From NCBI GenBank assembly GCA_937928045.1, contig CALFWO010000015.1:111615-175614 (forward strand): a stretch of 64,000 nucleotides of DNA. Reading direction: 5' to 3'. Under the pieces are notes generated by a model, which saw only the letters and a program-made list of their open reading frames with translations, searched no databases and had not been told where the DNA came from. Numbering within the stretch: the stretch's first letter is position 1; every line of letters begins with the position of its first letter. The translations under genes were made by a program, and so were the position numbers. This DNA comes from an uncultured Saprospiraceae bacterium (GTDB lineage Bacteria > Bacteroidota > Bacteroidia > Chitinophagales > Saprospiraceae). Below are positions 1-8,682 of this stretch, one piece after another.

Positions 1-3000
1 GACTTCTACTGTTTCCTCAAAGGAACAAGATTCAAAAGCACTATTAATAACAATGTCATAATTACCTGGAAGTAAATTTTCAAATATTTCATCGTTCCCA
101 AAAGTCTGACCTCCATCAATGCTGTATTCAAATGGTCCAATTCCACCAGTTGTGCTAATCGAAATCATTCCGTCAGGGGCACCTTCATTTGAAGCATTGG
201 TAGGTAATAACTCTGCTGTAAAAGCGCATCCTTCTCCATTTGGGCAAAACAATTCTTCCGTTGAAAATTCAAATTCACCATCGTTGGTAAAGAGGGTTTC
301 ACCCATTGAATTAATCATTAAAAAGCTACCTTGACCAGCTCCGCAGCAAATTCCATCCCCAAAATCATCATTAACGATTAACTTGAAACAGGAACTGTAT
401 TTTAGGCAAATTTCTTCTTCATAGATTACATCAGATGAGGTTAACCCCCCAGAAGCTATTGTTTCATTATTGAATTGATCTTTGATTATCCATGAAGTTT
501 CAGCTGGATAATCGTCCGCATTAATAACAAGTGTAACATAGTCAAATTCGGAATCTGAAGACTCGACCGTAATGGAAGACGAATTATTAGTCTCGACTGC
601 ATCTGTAGTTCCATTTACAGTTAAAAGATTAAGAGTGATTTCATTATTTGTTGGCATCAAGTTCTCCTTCACGGTTATGGTAATATCCCTTTCTATAGAA
701 TACGGGATACTAAAATTGTAATTAACTACTTCTATTACCACACCATTAGCGATTACTTCAATTTCAGTACTGTTAAAAGTTGTTGCTCCATAATTTGATA
801 CTGTTGCAATTACATCTATTTCACCGTCACATTTCACCTCATCTAATGTCGCGAGTATTCCACCTTCCAATACATGTAATTTACTGATAACTGCTGAAAG
901 TGTATCGTTTCTATTATATCCATCTATTGAATCTGAAACAATTACTTCAGTACTATAATCCCCGAGCGTAGAAAAATCTACAGGGACGGTAAACTGGTAT
1001 TCTTTATCGGTAAAAGGTCTAATGGTATCGCTAATCTCTAAAGTTTCGACTAGTTGACCATCTACCCAAAGTGCAACTTCAAAATCACTCATGTCTTCTA
1101 ATCCCTGATTACCAATTGTTGCGGTGATTAATTCCTGGGCTCCTAAATCAGCAGAACTAGTTGGTTCATTGATTTCAATAACACCGAGATCATAATTGGA
1201 TTTAATTTCTGCCCAGAAAGATACCCAAGGGCGGGCTTGCTTAATAACAAGTTGGTCTTGCGCAGTAACTTTATATTCAATGTCCATTCCAAAACCTTCT
1301 GCACCAACTACATCATACAATATTGCAAATTCATCATGGATAACTTTAAGATAATCTCTCATCTGATCAAGATAAATATCATCCATTACCAATTCATTTA
1401 CTCCTACTAAATTCGAATATCTTAAAACGACATAACCTTCATTAGGATCTTGATTTAATAATATTTCTTCGGGAATAGTATTGGGATCTGGATTCGTAAT
1501 AAGTGATTCACCTACTTGAGTATTAAGATAGAAAGTGTTTTGGGTATTAAAAACAGGATCAATACTTATACCTACACCATTTGATTTTTCATCTTCAAAA
1601 TTTGGATGACATAAAATACCCATAGCTGCCACTTCATGTACCACTCTGAAAAAATCTCGTTCTTCATAGGCCCTAAAATTCCACATGCTGGCATATATTT
1701 GCTTGATCGATTTTTTGATATGCCCTTCAATAGGGTGCTGGGTTTTGGAAGTATACAATCCCGCTCCACTAAATCCAGGAAGATCTTCATTGTTTGTACT
1801 AGATCGACAACGGACAGAAGTACCTGCAGGAAATTGGTCATGCATAGCTTGCAAAGAATCTAGCATCCATTGCGGCATATCAGCATCCTTAATGTCTTTT
1901 CTAAAGTCCTTGAGCATGTCAATTCGAGTTTCCAAATCTGCAATAAAGGAAGGGTCATTTAAAATTTGGTTAGCCTTATCATAAAACCCATTGAATTTCA
2001 TGAACTCGTCATAATAGTAAAATGGAATACCAAATCCATTTGGAATGGTACCTTCTGGAAATCCAAATGTTCTCATGGTTGCTACATTGGTACATTTTGC
2101 TCCAAATGCATCTGACATATCAAAAGTGATTTCATCCAATGGTAAAATATTTGTTTGAGTCAAATCGCGCACCGGTATTTGTTCCTCTGTAGGTCTTAGT
2201 TTTTCGTACCAAGCGTTTACTTCGTCAAGAGATGCTTCTCTTATTGTATATTCATCACCTTCAACTTTGTAATAAATATAATTATCCAATAAGCTGGCAA
2301 TTGAATCGATCATCAAAGGTTCCTTGATATAAGCATTTGGTACATTATCTTGTATCGCTCTTAGATTGACATGAGATAGGGGAGTTTGTAAAACAGATGT
2401 AATTATTCCACCAACTCTAGGCAGTGAATTTGGAAGCGCATCATATAAAACAACATCCCTTGAACCTGGCGTTTCACCTAATTCCATTTGTCTAAATAAA
2501 CCGAATCCTTCCGCTTGATGGAAAGGAATATAATCTACGTCAGCGGTCAAATCAGATTCTAAAACAACATTTATTCTGCCGCCAACAAAGCCATCTTTGT
2601 ATGTGTTTAAATAATTTGCTTCACCACCATTTCCAATAAAATGCTGCAAATTGTTTTGTAGGAAAGGCATATTTGCCATTAGTAATTCAAAAGTTCTTTG
2701 GGTAGATTCAAAAGATTCGGCATCTCCAAAAGAAAAATTAAATGAGTAACTACCAATTGCCCCATTTGGAAGGATTTCATTCGGATTGTAAGTGATTTCA
2801 CCAGATCCATCATCACCAGTGCCAAAATTACCAATTGCGCTAAAAAAGTCACCATGAATAATATGTGTATTACTGTTGATGAAATATACCTTTGGTTCAT
2901 CAGTATATTTGTCAAGTATTCCGAATTTTACGTATTGTTGGCCATCAAGAAAGGGTGCCCACGATACATTTTGCACTACTGCTAAATCTTGAAAAGTCTG

Positions 3001-3420
3001 TGCATCCGGAATTGAAGTGGCACCATCTGTAAATGAAACTGCCTCTGCAAAATTCAAAGGAGCATTTGTCGGCATGTTGTTGAACTCAGTAATGTCATCA
3101 ATTCCATCGCCATCCGTATCATCAGGATTAGCAATAGAGTGTTCTGTTATTTTATAATTCTGTAGCGCATAAGCTTGGCCGGGTTCAGAAATAGTCATAT
3201 TTCCATCAATTCCCATGGTTATTGATGTTATGGTTTCGCTAGTCAAATTTGGTTCGTGCAATGCAGTCAACAAATAGTATTTATCGGCCTGAGCTTCAAT
3301 TTCTAATTGTACCTGACCTAAATTATTTATGGAGTAATCTAGAATTGGAACATTTTGACCAAGACAATAATTACAAATTATTAGACAAATTACTAGAGTA
3401 GAGATAAATCCTTTGTTCAT
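1..3420 (-). CDS. Secreted glucan-water-dikinase/PEP-synthase-like protein, 3' end cut by window edge
   Basis: An open frame of 1140 codons with no stop before the left edge, so the gene is partial. It starts with a signal peptide (about residues 1-22, ending near CLGQ) and a TSP3-like calcium loop DDTDGDGIDD from residue 100. Residues about 330-365 hold PLSHVNLRA (His350), which resembles the phosphohistidine swivel of glucan water dikinase. A PEP/pyruvate-dikinase ATP-grasp-like domain follows: AKCTNVA (Lys442), VRCRSSTNNEDLPGFSGAG (536-554) and QARPW (728-732). His domain before ATP-grasp is the GWD order, the reverse of PpdK. After residue 740 come two CARDB-like beta-sandwich modules and a SprB-like segment (GGIGPFEYSIDGG). 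Known family enzymes transfer the beta-phosphate of ATP through the His. How an exported version would obtain ATP is unclear, so the activity is inferred. It could instead be a phosphate- or glycan-binding relic of the fold. No close neighbour supports a pathway. Confidence 0.75.
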   Translation of the reverse strand, partial: MNKGFISTLVICLIICNYCLGQNVPILDYSINNLGQVQLEIEAQADKYYLLTALHEPNLTSETITSITMGIDGNMTISEPGQAYALQNYKITEHSIANPDDTDGDGIDDITEFNNMPTNAPLNFAEAVSFTDGATSIPDAQTFQDLAVVQNVSWAPFLDGQQYVKFGILDKYTDEPKVYFINSNTHIIHGDFFSAIGNFGTGDDGSGEITYNPNEILPNGAIGSYSFNFSFGDAESFESTQRTFELLMANMPFLQNNLQHFIGNGGEANYLNTYKDGFVGGRINVVLESDLTADVDYIPFHQAEGFGLFRQMELGETPGSRDVVLYDALPNSLPRVGGIITSVLQTPLSHVNLRAIQDNVPNAYIKEPLMIDSIASLLDNYIYYKVEGDEYTIREASLDEVNAWYEKLRPTEEQIPVRDLTQTNILPLDEITFDMSDAFGAKCTNVATMRTFGFPEGTIPNGFGIPFYYYDEFMKFNGFYDKANQILNDPSFIADLETRIDMLKDFRKDIKDADMPQWMLDSLQAMHDQFPAGTSVRCRSSTNNEDLPGFSGAGLYTSKTQHPIEGHIKKSIKQIYASMWNFRAYEERDFFRVVHEVAAMGILCHPNFEDEKSNGVGISIDPVFNTQNTFYLNTQVGESLITNPDPNTIPEEILLNQDPNEGYVVLRYSNLVGVNELVMDDIYLDQMRDYLKVIHDEFAILYDVVGAEGFGMDIEYKVTAQDQLVIKQARPWVSFWAEIKSNYDLGVIEINEPTSSADLGAQELITATIGNQGLEDMSDFEVALWVDGQLVETLEISDTIRPFTDKEYQFTVPVDFSTLGDYSTEVIVSDSIDGYNRNDTLSAVISKLHVLEGGILATLDEVKCDGEIDVIATVSNYGATTFNSTEIEVIANGVVIEVVNYNFSIPYSIERDITITVKENLMPTNNEITLNLLTVNGTTDAVETNNSSSITVESSDSEFDYVTLVINADDYPAETSWIIKDQFNNETIASGGLTSSDVIYEEEICLKYSSCFKLIVNDDFGDGICCGAGQGSFLMINSMGETLFTNDGEFEFSTEELFCPNGEGCAFTAELLPTNASNEGAPDGMISISTTGGIGPFEYSIDGGQTFGNDEIFENLLPGNYDIVINSAFESCSFEETVEV

Positions 3421-3695
3421 AATATTTTATAAATGGAGTTGAAAATTTCGTTAATGCCAAGATAATTAGCCAGAATCTAAAATCTTTATCTAACTGTGAC
3501 TTAAGGAAGTGAAACGACAAAATTTAATTATATGATTAATGGTCAGGGAAAATTCAACTTTATAAAATTTATGAATTTGGTGTCGAATCGGTACTCTAAG
3601 AAAGAATGTTCAAGTTTACTGTTTTTGCTAAATAGCTTACATTTTAACAAGTAGATGTAGGAAATATAAAAATGGAATTTTGAAAAATTAAATGT

Positions 3696-4151
3696 TCATA
3701 GTTTTTTATTCATTCGTGTTTCTAGGAATTCAACATTACCTATTTTTAAAACAACAGACTTGATGATTTTGAATTTTTTTTAAGTAAAATTTCTTAGCTG
3801 ATGGAGTCGAAGTTAGTTATAGTTCCTTTAGATTTATTCTTTTGGTTTATTCTTCTAAATGGTTTATTAATGCACGACCAATTCAACTTTTTCTTTTGGA
3901 ATAACTGAAATAAAGGCCGACAACCATATTTCCTTCTAATCCTATTGTTCCGACAAGTCTTTCTTTTAGAAAGGCGCAGAATATCGTTCTATCGGACATG
4001 GATTTAAGTATTGTCGCCGGAGTATTTTTTGATTCCAAGCCTTGATTTGCTAAGAAGTATATTCATTTTCCAAAACGTTTTCAGTGTTCTTTCGAATAAG
4101 ATATCTTAATTTTTTGGGATCTTTCTCACGGGCTTTTCGGATATTAAACAA
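3696..4151 (-). pseudogene. Decayed GNAT acetyltransferase
   Basis: No intact frame exists, but joining frames gives a clear GNAT protein. The pieces in order are NIRKAREKDPKKLRYLIRKN, then EYTS-stop-QIKAWNQK, then after a frameshift in an A-run MSDRTIFCAFLKERLVGTIG and GNMVVGLYFS, then a TGA, IGRALINHLEE, a TAA, LTSTPSAKKFYLKK, and finally after another frameshift IGNVEFLETRMNKK. IGRALINHL matches the acetyl-CoA pyrophosphate loop, and the last pieces match the A..FY..LGF end of the fold. At least three in-frame stops and two frameshifts make it non-functional. The putative TTG start lies directly after the DinB stop, so it was probably the last gene of a MarR-DinB-GNAT operon. Confidence 0.8.
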
Positions 4152-4153
4152 TG

Positions 4154-4681
4154 CTAATTTTGTTTTAGAATGGATAAATACGCTTTCCATGGACCAACTT
4201 CAGACATATATTGTTTGGCCATAACTCTTGAGATTTGAGCGATATGACCTAGATCATGAACCATCCAAGTAGATAAGAGTTCGCTGAGTTTGGTTCGTCC
4301 AAGTTCTGGATGTATTCCGGTCTTGGATAACTTGTCTTGGTTAATATCCATAGCGACCAGTTCTTCAATGTTATTGGTTCTAAGTCGCTTAAATTCAGCT
4401 AAAAGATTTTCTATGGTTTCAGATTTATTCGTTGACATTTGAGCAAACCGATCGAAAGGGGCAAATGTTTTATTGGACGCATCTGAAAGTATTATTTTAG
4501 CCCTTGGTATCCAATCTGTTTTTTCACCATGAATTAAATGTCCGAGCACATCAAATGGACTCCAAGTATCCAAGCCCTCATTATTTACTAACCATTCTGC
4601 AGAAGTTCCTCTAAACATCGCTTCCAATACTTGAGGAGTTCTGCTAAGAATTTCTATCGATTTATTAATATTGTATTTCAC
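4154..4681 (-). CDS. DinB-like four-helix metal-binding protein
   Basis: A 175-aa protein of the DinB/YfiT-like superfamily, whose members are small four-helix bundles that bind a metal through three His. LGHLIHGE supplies His48 and VHDLGHIAQI supplies His142 and His146, the usual spacing of the triad. Length fits the family (150-180 aa). Some relatives are thiol- or DNA-damage-linked transferases, but the substrate here cannot be read from sequence. The start is a GTG 20 nt after the end of the broken MarR gene. An ATG one base upstream in another frame stops at once. Both former operon partners are pseudogenes while this frame is intact, so either it is still selected or the decay is recent. 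Confidence 0.8.
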   Translation of the reverse strand: MKYNINKSIEILSRTPQVLEAMFRGTSAEWLVNNEGLDTWSPFDVLGHLIHGEKTDWIPRAKIILSDASNKTFAPFDRFAQMSTNKSETIENLLAEFKRLRTNNIEELVAMDINQDKLSKTGIHPELGRTKLSELLSTWMVHDLGHIAQISRVMAKQYMSEVGPWKAYLSILKQN

Positions 4682-4701
4682 ATCAATTGATTTGATTAAA
4701 C

Positions 4702-5173
4702 TTATTTGTTGCTTGCAAGTCTTTCAGATATGCTTCCTTCCATAATCTTACTTTCTATTTCGTAAAGTTTATTTAGAAAATTTTTATCAACTATTTCTTT
4801 GATTGCTTTTTGCATGGATTTCCACTTTTTTTCAAAAGTTGGAAATAGCTTTAAGCTTTTCCTACTCAAGGTAATCAATGTTCTTCTTTAATCTAACTTA
4901 TCAGTTTTGCTTTTCAAGTAACCTCTGTCAATAATTTTCTCTGTGATCTTAATTACGCCGGGATGAGAGAATCCTAACTGTTTGACAATTTCAGTCATGG
5001 TAAGTTCTTTTTCCTTTTTAAGCAGTAAAAAAATTAAATGCCAATTAGGCGGTATGTTAAATTCTGAGTTTTTGTAATACGCATTGGAATCATAATGTAA
5101 ACCATCACTAAGTCGTTTGATTCTTGCGGCAAAACCAATGAATTTTAAAGGTTGTCAAAAAGTCCTTTTCCAT
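4702..5173 (-). pseudogene. Broken MarR-family transcriptional regulator
   Basis: Starts with ATG (MEKDFLTTF). A frameshift around 5140-5165 then shifts reading into a long winged-helix frame (FAARIKRLSDGLHYDSNAYY, LTMTEIVKQLGFSHPGVIKI, IIDRGYLKSKTDKLD). A TAA at 4888-4890 interrupts the wing just where MarR proteins carry the D-x-R-R motif (LD-stop-RRTLITLS), consistent with CAA or CAG changing to a stop. Past it the frame stays open to SERLASNK and a natural TAA. One frameshift and one nonsense mutation in an otherwise well-kept sequence point to a recent loss. A sequencing error would have to be double to explain it. Confidence 0.8.
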
Positions 5174-5180
5174 AATTAAT

Positions 5181-5224
5181 GTAACTGGATACTCATTATA
5201 ATAAAATAATGAGTAACCAGTTAC
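5181..5224. promoter_or_regulatory. 16-bp-arm inverted repeat, probable MarR operator
   Basis: Arms GTAACTGGATACTCAT (5181-5196) and ATGAGTAACCAGTTAC (5209-5224) pair at all but one position around a 12-nt AT-rich spacer. The right arm itself contains the palindrome GTAAC-CA-GTTAC and the left arm a one-mismatch copy, as expected for two MarR dimer sites. It begins 8 nt upstream of the MarR pseudogene start, where an autoregulatory operator would sit. It also lies 29 nt beyond the stop of the caspase-like gene, but there is no T-tract and little GC, so a terminator is less likely. Confidence 0.6.
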
Positions 5225-5253
5225 ATAGTTAGTTGGAATTTGTTTTATGAAAA

Positions 5254-6291
5254 TTAAACTTCATCCGTTTCTCCAAGAACACATAGCACGGTGGCCATTC
5301 CAATAGCCTTTATGGCTGGCACTTTTTCCCCATTTTTATTGGTATGAATGATCTTATTGACGGTCCAATTGAATTTATTCAAAGGAATATTCGATTCTTC
5401 TACTTGATTCATAAGTTCAGATTGATTTTTGACCCAGTTTAATTTTTGAGCATTTGTTTTTATTTCAGGTCTGCTTTCTTTAGATGGGTAGACCACAACC
5501 CAAGAGACAGGAATATGAAAACTATTTTGAAAAGCATCCTTTTCTTCAGAAGGTTTTTCTTTTTTGATGGCTTCATGCCAATTTACTTCGGCATCAGGAT
5601 ATTGCGCGGAAAGCGCTTGAGCAATTTCCAGATCTCCAGGTCGATATCCACGCTTATAAAAATATGGCCAATAGCTGGCATTCAACCTTGCTGTAATTGC
5701 TTGTTCAGGTAGGGATTTGAAAATTACGAAATGAGGCGATGTATAAATTTTCGGTTGACTTCCATCTGGCAAAGTAAAAAACTGCATCAAGGCAATGTTT
5801 ATAAATGGATTTTTTCCGATTCCGCAAGCCCAAAAATTAATCCTGGTGGTGCTGTCTACAGCATTTGATTTTAGCCGAGTCAATGGGTTATTCATCATGG
5901 CCTTCATTAGATTCTTGGGAGTTGCCCGCTGCCCATTTTGATTTATTGGTATAGACAAACCGCTGTATGGGTTCCCATGAAGAACTACTTGAATAGTGCT
6001 GTATTTTTTATCTTTTGCATTGTTAAGGTGTTGAATTAAATCTTCTAATGATCTACAAGTCTTAACCAACTCGTCTGACTTCTCTTTCGGTGAATAAAGA
6101 AAATGTTCTTCGGCCAATTTAAAATATTGATAACCCGGTTTATCTGATCCCAATAAAAAGGTAATGGACTTTCTTTGATTCTCTGATTCAAACAAAGAGG
6201 TCTGTTCAGTAGATTCCGAAGGAATTGTGGAGAGGAGTAGACCTACTAAAAGTAGGCCTACGATAACTCCACTCCAAAATACAAATTTCAT
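5254..6291 (-). CDS. Membrane-anchored caspase-like (clan CD type) protein
   Basis: A 345-aa protein that begins MKFVFWSGVIVGLLLVGLLL, an N-terminal membrane anchor or signal. The core shows a His-Gly motif after a hydrophobic strand (QVVLHGNP, His105) and a Cys after a second strand (INFWACGIG, Cys156). This is the His/Cys dyad layout of caspase, gingipain and CHAT-type peptidases. The C-terminal half (residues 200-345) is unassigned. The start chosen is the ATG that overlaps the stop of the upstream VIT/VWA gene as TAATG. Another ATG three codons earlier overlaps by 10 nt. This overlap implies translational coupling and a joint role, perhaps processing of a VWA surface protein. The peptidase call rests on motifs only, and some relatives are inactive. 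Confidence 0.5.
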   Translation of the reverse strand: MKFVFWSGVIVGLLLVGLLLSTIPSESTEQTSLFESENQRKSITFLLGSDKPGYQYFKLAEEHFLYSPKEKSDELVKTCRSLEDLIQHLNNAKDKKYSTIQVVLHGNPYSGLSIPINQNGQRATPKNLMKAMMNNPLTRLKSNAVDSTTRINFWACGIGKNPFINIALMQFFTLPDGSQPKIYTSPHFVIFKSLPEQAITARLNASYWPYFYKRGYRPGDLEIAQALSAQYPDAEVNWHEAIKKEKPSEEKDAFQNSFHIPVSWVVVYPSKESRPEIKTNAQKLNWVKNQSELMNQVEESNIPLNKFNWTVNKIIHTNKNGEKVPAIKAIGMATVLCVLGETDEV

Positions 6292-8516
6292 TACACCCAT
6301 AGGAAGTTAACTTGAATAGTGAATGAATTTGAGTTGTTCTTTGTCAATGTTTTTAGCAAAGCTTCAAACTGTTTGATGAATGCTGGCGTTAACTGATTTC
6401 TACTATCCTGCATACTCCATTTATTTAGCTCAGTATTATAGTGAATGGTTAAGACATTACCATTTAAAATAGCTTTTTCCTTTTTGTCGAATTCTATATT
6501 ATCTACTAGCTGTTTTTTCAAATTATTCTTAAAGGAAAAAATTGCATTGCCGGTAACATGAACAAATAACACTTGCTTGGTTTGTTTTGCGCCGTGTTTA
6601 GAATTGCCTTCCATTTTCATTTCGAAACCAACCGCATGGTTTGAAACCCCTTCTGGCAGTGGCAGTGGTTGTTTTACCTTTATTGTTTTACTTCCATCTT
6701 TCATAACAGATTCTTTTTCAACTGCTACGAAAGAAGTATATTTTGTCAATAAGTTGTATTTCAATCCCAGGTTGGTCACCTCTTGTACAGTACCTTCACT
6801 TTGGGACAAACTATTCAAGTCATCTTTCCATCTGATTTGCTCTCGCGCCCATAAATAGCGAATTGGGCTATTTTCTTTTGATTCCATCGATGGACTAATG
6901 TTGATTCGTTCGACGTATTTTTTCTTTCCTTGATAGCCAGTGAACTTAATTGACCCATTTGCATCACCTTTAAATTTCCCAAAGACAAACAATGGTCGTT
7001 CTGCTAATAAATCAGGCACTGTTTTAGGAATTATATCATAGGCTTGGATGCCATCAATATTTAAATCAATATTAGTAAGGATTGGCGTTTCGATATATGT
7101 TCTGAATTTCTTCGCAATCTCAGGTGCTTCACTTTTATTCGTAATGACAAATGCTTCGCCACGACCAGCATGAGCCATTCCTTCAATCAAATGTCTGTTT
7201 ACACTGCTACCGATTCCAAATGCAAATAAGTTACTTTTGTTAAGATTATCAGCAATTAAATTAAATGCTTCTCTTTCCACGGAAACATATCCATCTGTAA
7301 CGATTACCATTGATCTAGAATTGATCTCATCATCACTTGGAAGAGCTAGGGCATGTCGCATTGCGGGTAAAAGTTGAGTGCCACCACCAGCATTAATATT
7401 ATCGAGAAAAGAGAATGCCTTGGTTAAATTACCTTCATTTGCCAAAACAGACTTTTCCGCAAATACTTTTGATCCACCTGAGAATAGCAGCATGTTAAAT
7501 TTGTCTATTGGTCTCAGTTTGCCAACCAAATCTTTAATCACTCCTTTGGAAATATCGATAGGAAATCCGCGCATCGATCCAGATACATCAATGATGAATA
7601 CATATTCTCTAGGAGGAATTTGATCGGTAGTAATTCTTTTAGGCGGTTGAATCATGGTTAGGAAAAATTGCTCATCGCCATGGTTGTAAAGCATCGTACC
7701 ACTAGAGATTAATTCACCAGACAAGCTGTAATTAAGGATAAAATCTTTATTCCCACTTTTGTTACTCCCCGGATCCAATTTAATCCTAGCTTGATCAGCT
7801 GCAATTTTATCAATCTGAACATCATGCGAGGAGGAGGCAATCGATGCAATAGGCATTCCAGCATTTATTCGAGCAGTCAAATAAAAATCGTAGCTCGGTT
7901 CTTCTGTTTCTTTTGTATAAGGCATGTTGGCGAATGCAACATCTTTCTGTGTCTCCTCAGGGGAAACAAACCTTGGACCGACCACAGTTGGGTAGATAAA
8001 ACTATAAACTTTGTTTTCTGGAATTAGAAACTCATTGTATTTAAGTTCAACCTTGATTAAATCTCCGGGCAGCATATTCCCAATGTTCATTTGGAAAACA
8101 TTAGGACGTTTTTGCTCTAGCAAACTGGCTCGTTTCCCAGCTCTTTTAGCTTTTTCATAAGTTGCCCTAGCTTCTTTTTTCTCTTTAATTTCTGCATTGA
8201 TAATTCTGTCGCCAACTTCCATCGTCATCGCGTATACCGCCGCTCTGGTAGAAGCTGGAAATACATAAATGGCTTCAATCGGTAAATCTCCATTGTTCTT
8301 GTACAATTGAGTAACGGTAACATCTGCAATAGGGCCAGTGATATTCACATCTGCTGTGGTCGAAAGCAGAGGAAATTCTTCGGAATCAATGCCTGGGGTA
8401 TTGATTTTGAAATAAGGCGAAAGGGATTGATCATTTTTTTCTACTTGACCATATGCATTCAAAGAAAGCACCAATCCCAGCAAGAGGCTAGTGAAAATTT
8501 GGATTTTGGATTTCAT
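6291..8516 (-). CDS. Secreted VIT and VWA domain protein
   Basis: 741 aa from MKSKIQIFTSLLLGLVLSLN, a signal peptide. A start 12 codons upstream would bury that signal, so it was not used. Residues about 45-185 form a VIT domain (TTADVNITGPIADVTVTQLY, EKKEARATYEKAKRAGK). A VWA domain follows with an intact MIDAS motif DVSGSM (Asp310, Ser312, Ser314) and the later TDGYVS strand. The C-terminal 200 residues are beta-rich with no known domain. VIT/VWA proteins of this build resemble inter-alpha-trypsin heavy chains and, in bacteria, surface proteins often paired with sortase- or exosortase-type processing. Here the partner is the coupled caspase-like gene. A TACCTTGC element at 8549-8556, close to the Bacteroidota -7 consensus, lies about 33 nt upstream. 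Confidence 0.85.
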   Translation of the reverse strand: MKSKIQIFTSLLLGLVLSLNAYGQVEKNDQSLSPYFKINTPGIDSEEFPLLSTTADVNITGPIADVTVTQLYKNNGDLPIEAIYVFPASTRAAVYAMTMEVGDRIINAEIKEKKEARATYEKAKRAGKRASLLEQKRPNVFQMNIGNMLPGDLIKVELKYNEFLIPENKVYSFIYPTVVGPRFVSPEETQKDVAFANMPYTKETEEPSYDFYLTARINAGMPIASIASSSHDVQIDKIAADQARIKLDPGSNKSGNKDFILNYSLSGELISSGTMLYNHGDEQFFLTMIQPPKRITTDQIPPREYVFIIDVSGSMRGFPIDISKGVIKDLVGKLRPIDKFNMLLFSGGSKVFAEKSVLANEGNLTKAFSFLDNINAGGGTQLLPAMRHALALPSDDEINSRSMVIVTDGYVSVEREAFNLIADNLNKSNLFAFGIGSSVNRHLIEGMAHAGRGEAFVITNKSEAPEIAKKFRTYIETPILTNIDLNIDGIQAYDIIPKTVPDLLAERPLFVFGKFKGDANGSIKFTGYQGKKKYVERINISPSMESKENSPIRYLWAREQIRWKDDLNSLSQSEGTVQEVTNLGLKYNLLTKYTSFVAVEKESVMKDGSKTIKVKQPLPLPEGVSNHAVGFEMKMEGNSKHGAKQTKQVLFVHVTGNAIFSFKNNLKKQLVDNIEFDKKEKAILNGNVLTIHYNTELNKWSMQDSRNQLTPAFIKQFEALLKTLTKNNSNSFTIQVNFLWV

Positions 8517-8682
8517 AATTATTATTTTGAGTGGATGAATAGATAACTGCAAGGTATTGGCGCTTGATTCCGAAGTAATAGACTAATTAGGATTCGTAAG
8601 GAATTAAGTAGAATTCGTATTGGCGGATTGACCAATTGCTGTTATATGAAAGAAATAGACCTTTTTGGAGAAATAATAACAA

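Noticed and set aside
3421..3695. Possible gene upstream of the secreted dikinase
   Set aside because: No frame with plausible start, length or protein-like content in either strand. It is only an AT-rich promoter region.
3696..5173. Stop-codon reassignment or selenocysteine to explain in-frame TGA/TAA/TAG
   Set aside because: All three stops occur together with frameshifts only in these pseudogenes, while all other genes in the window use the same stops normally.
5181..5224. Rho-independent terminator of the caspase-like gene
   Set aside because: The stem is AT-rich with a long spacer and no T-tract, while internal palindromes fit MarR sites. Kept as an operator with moderate confidence.
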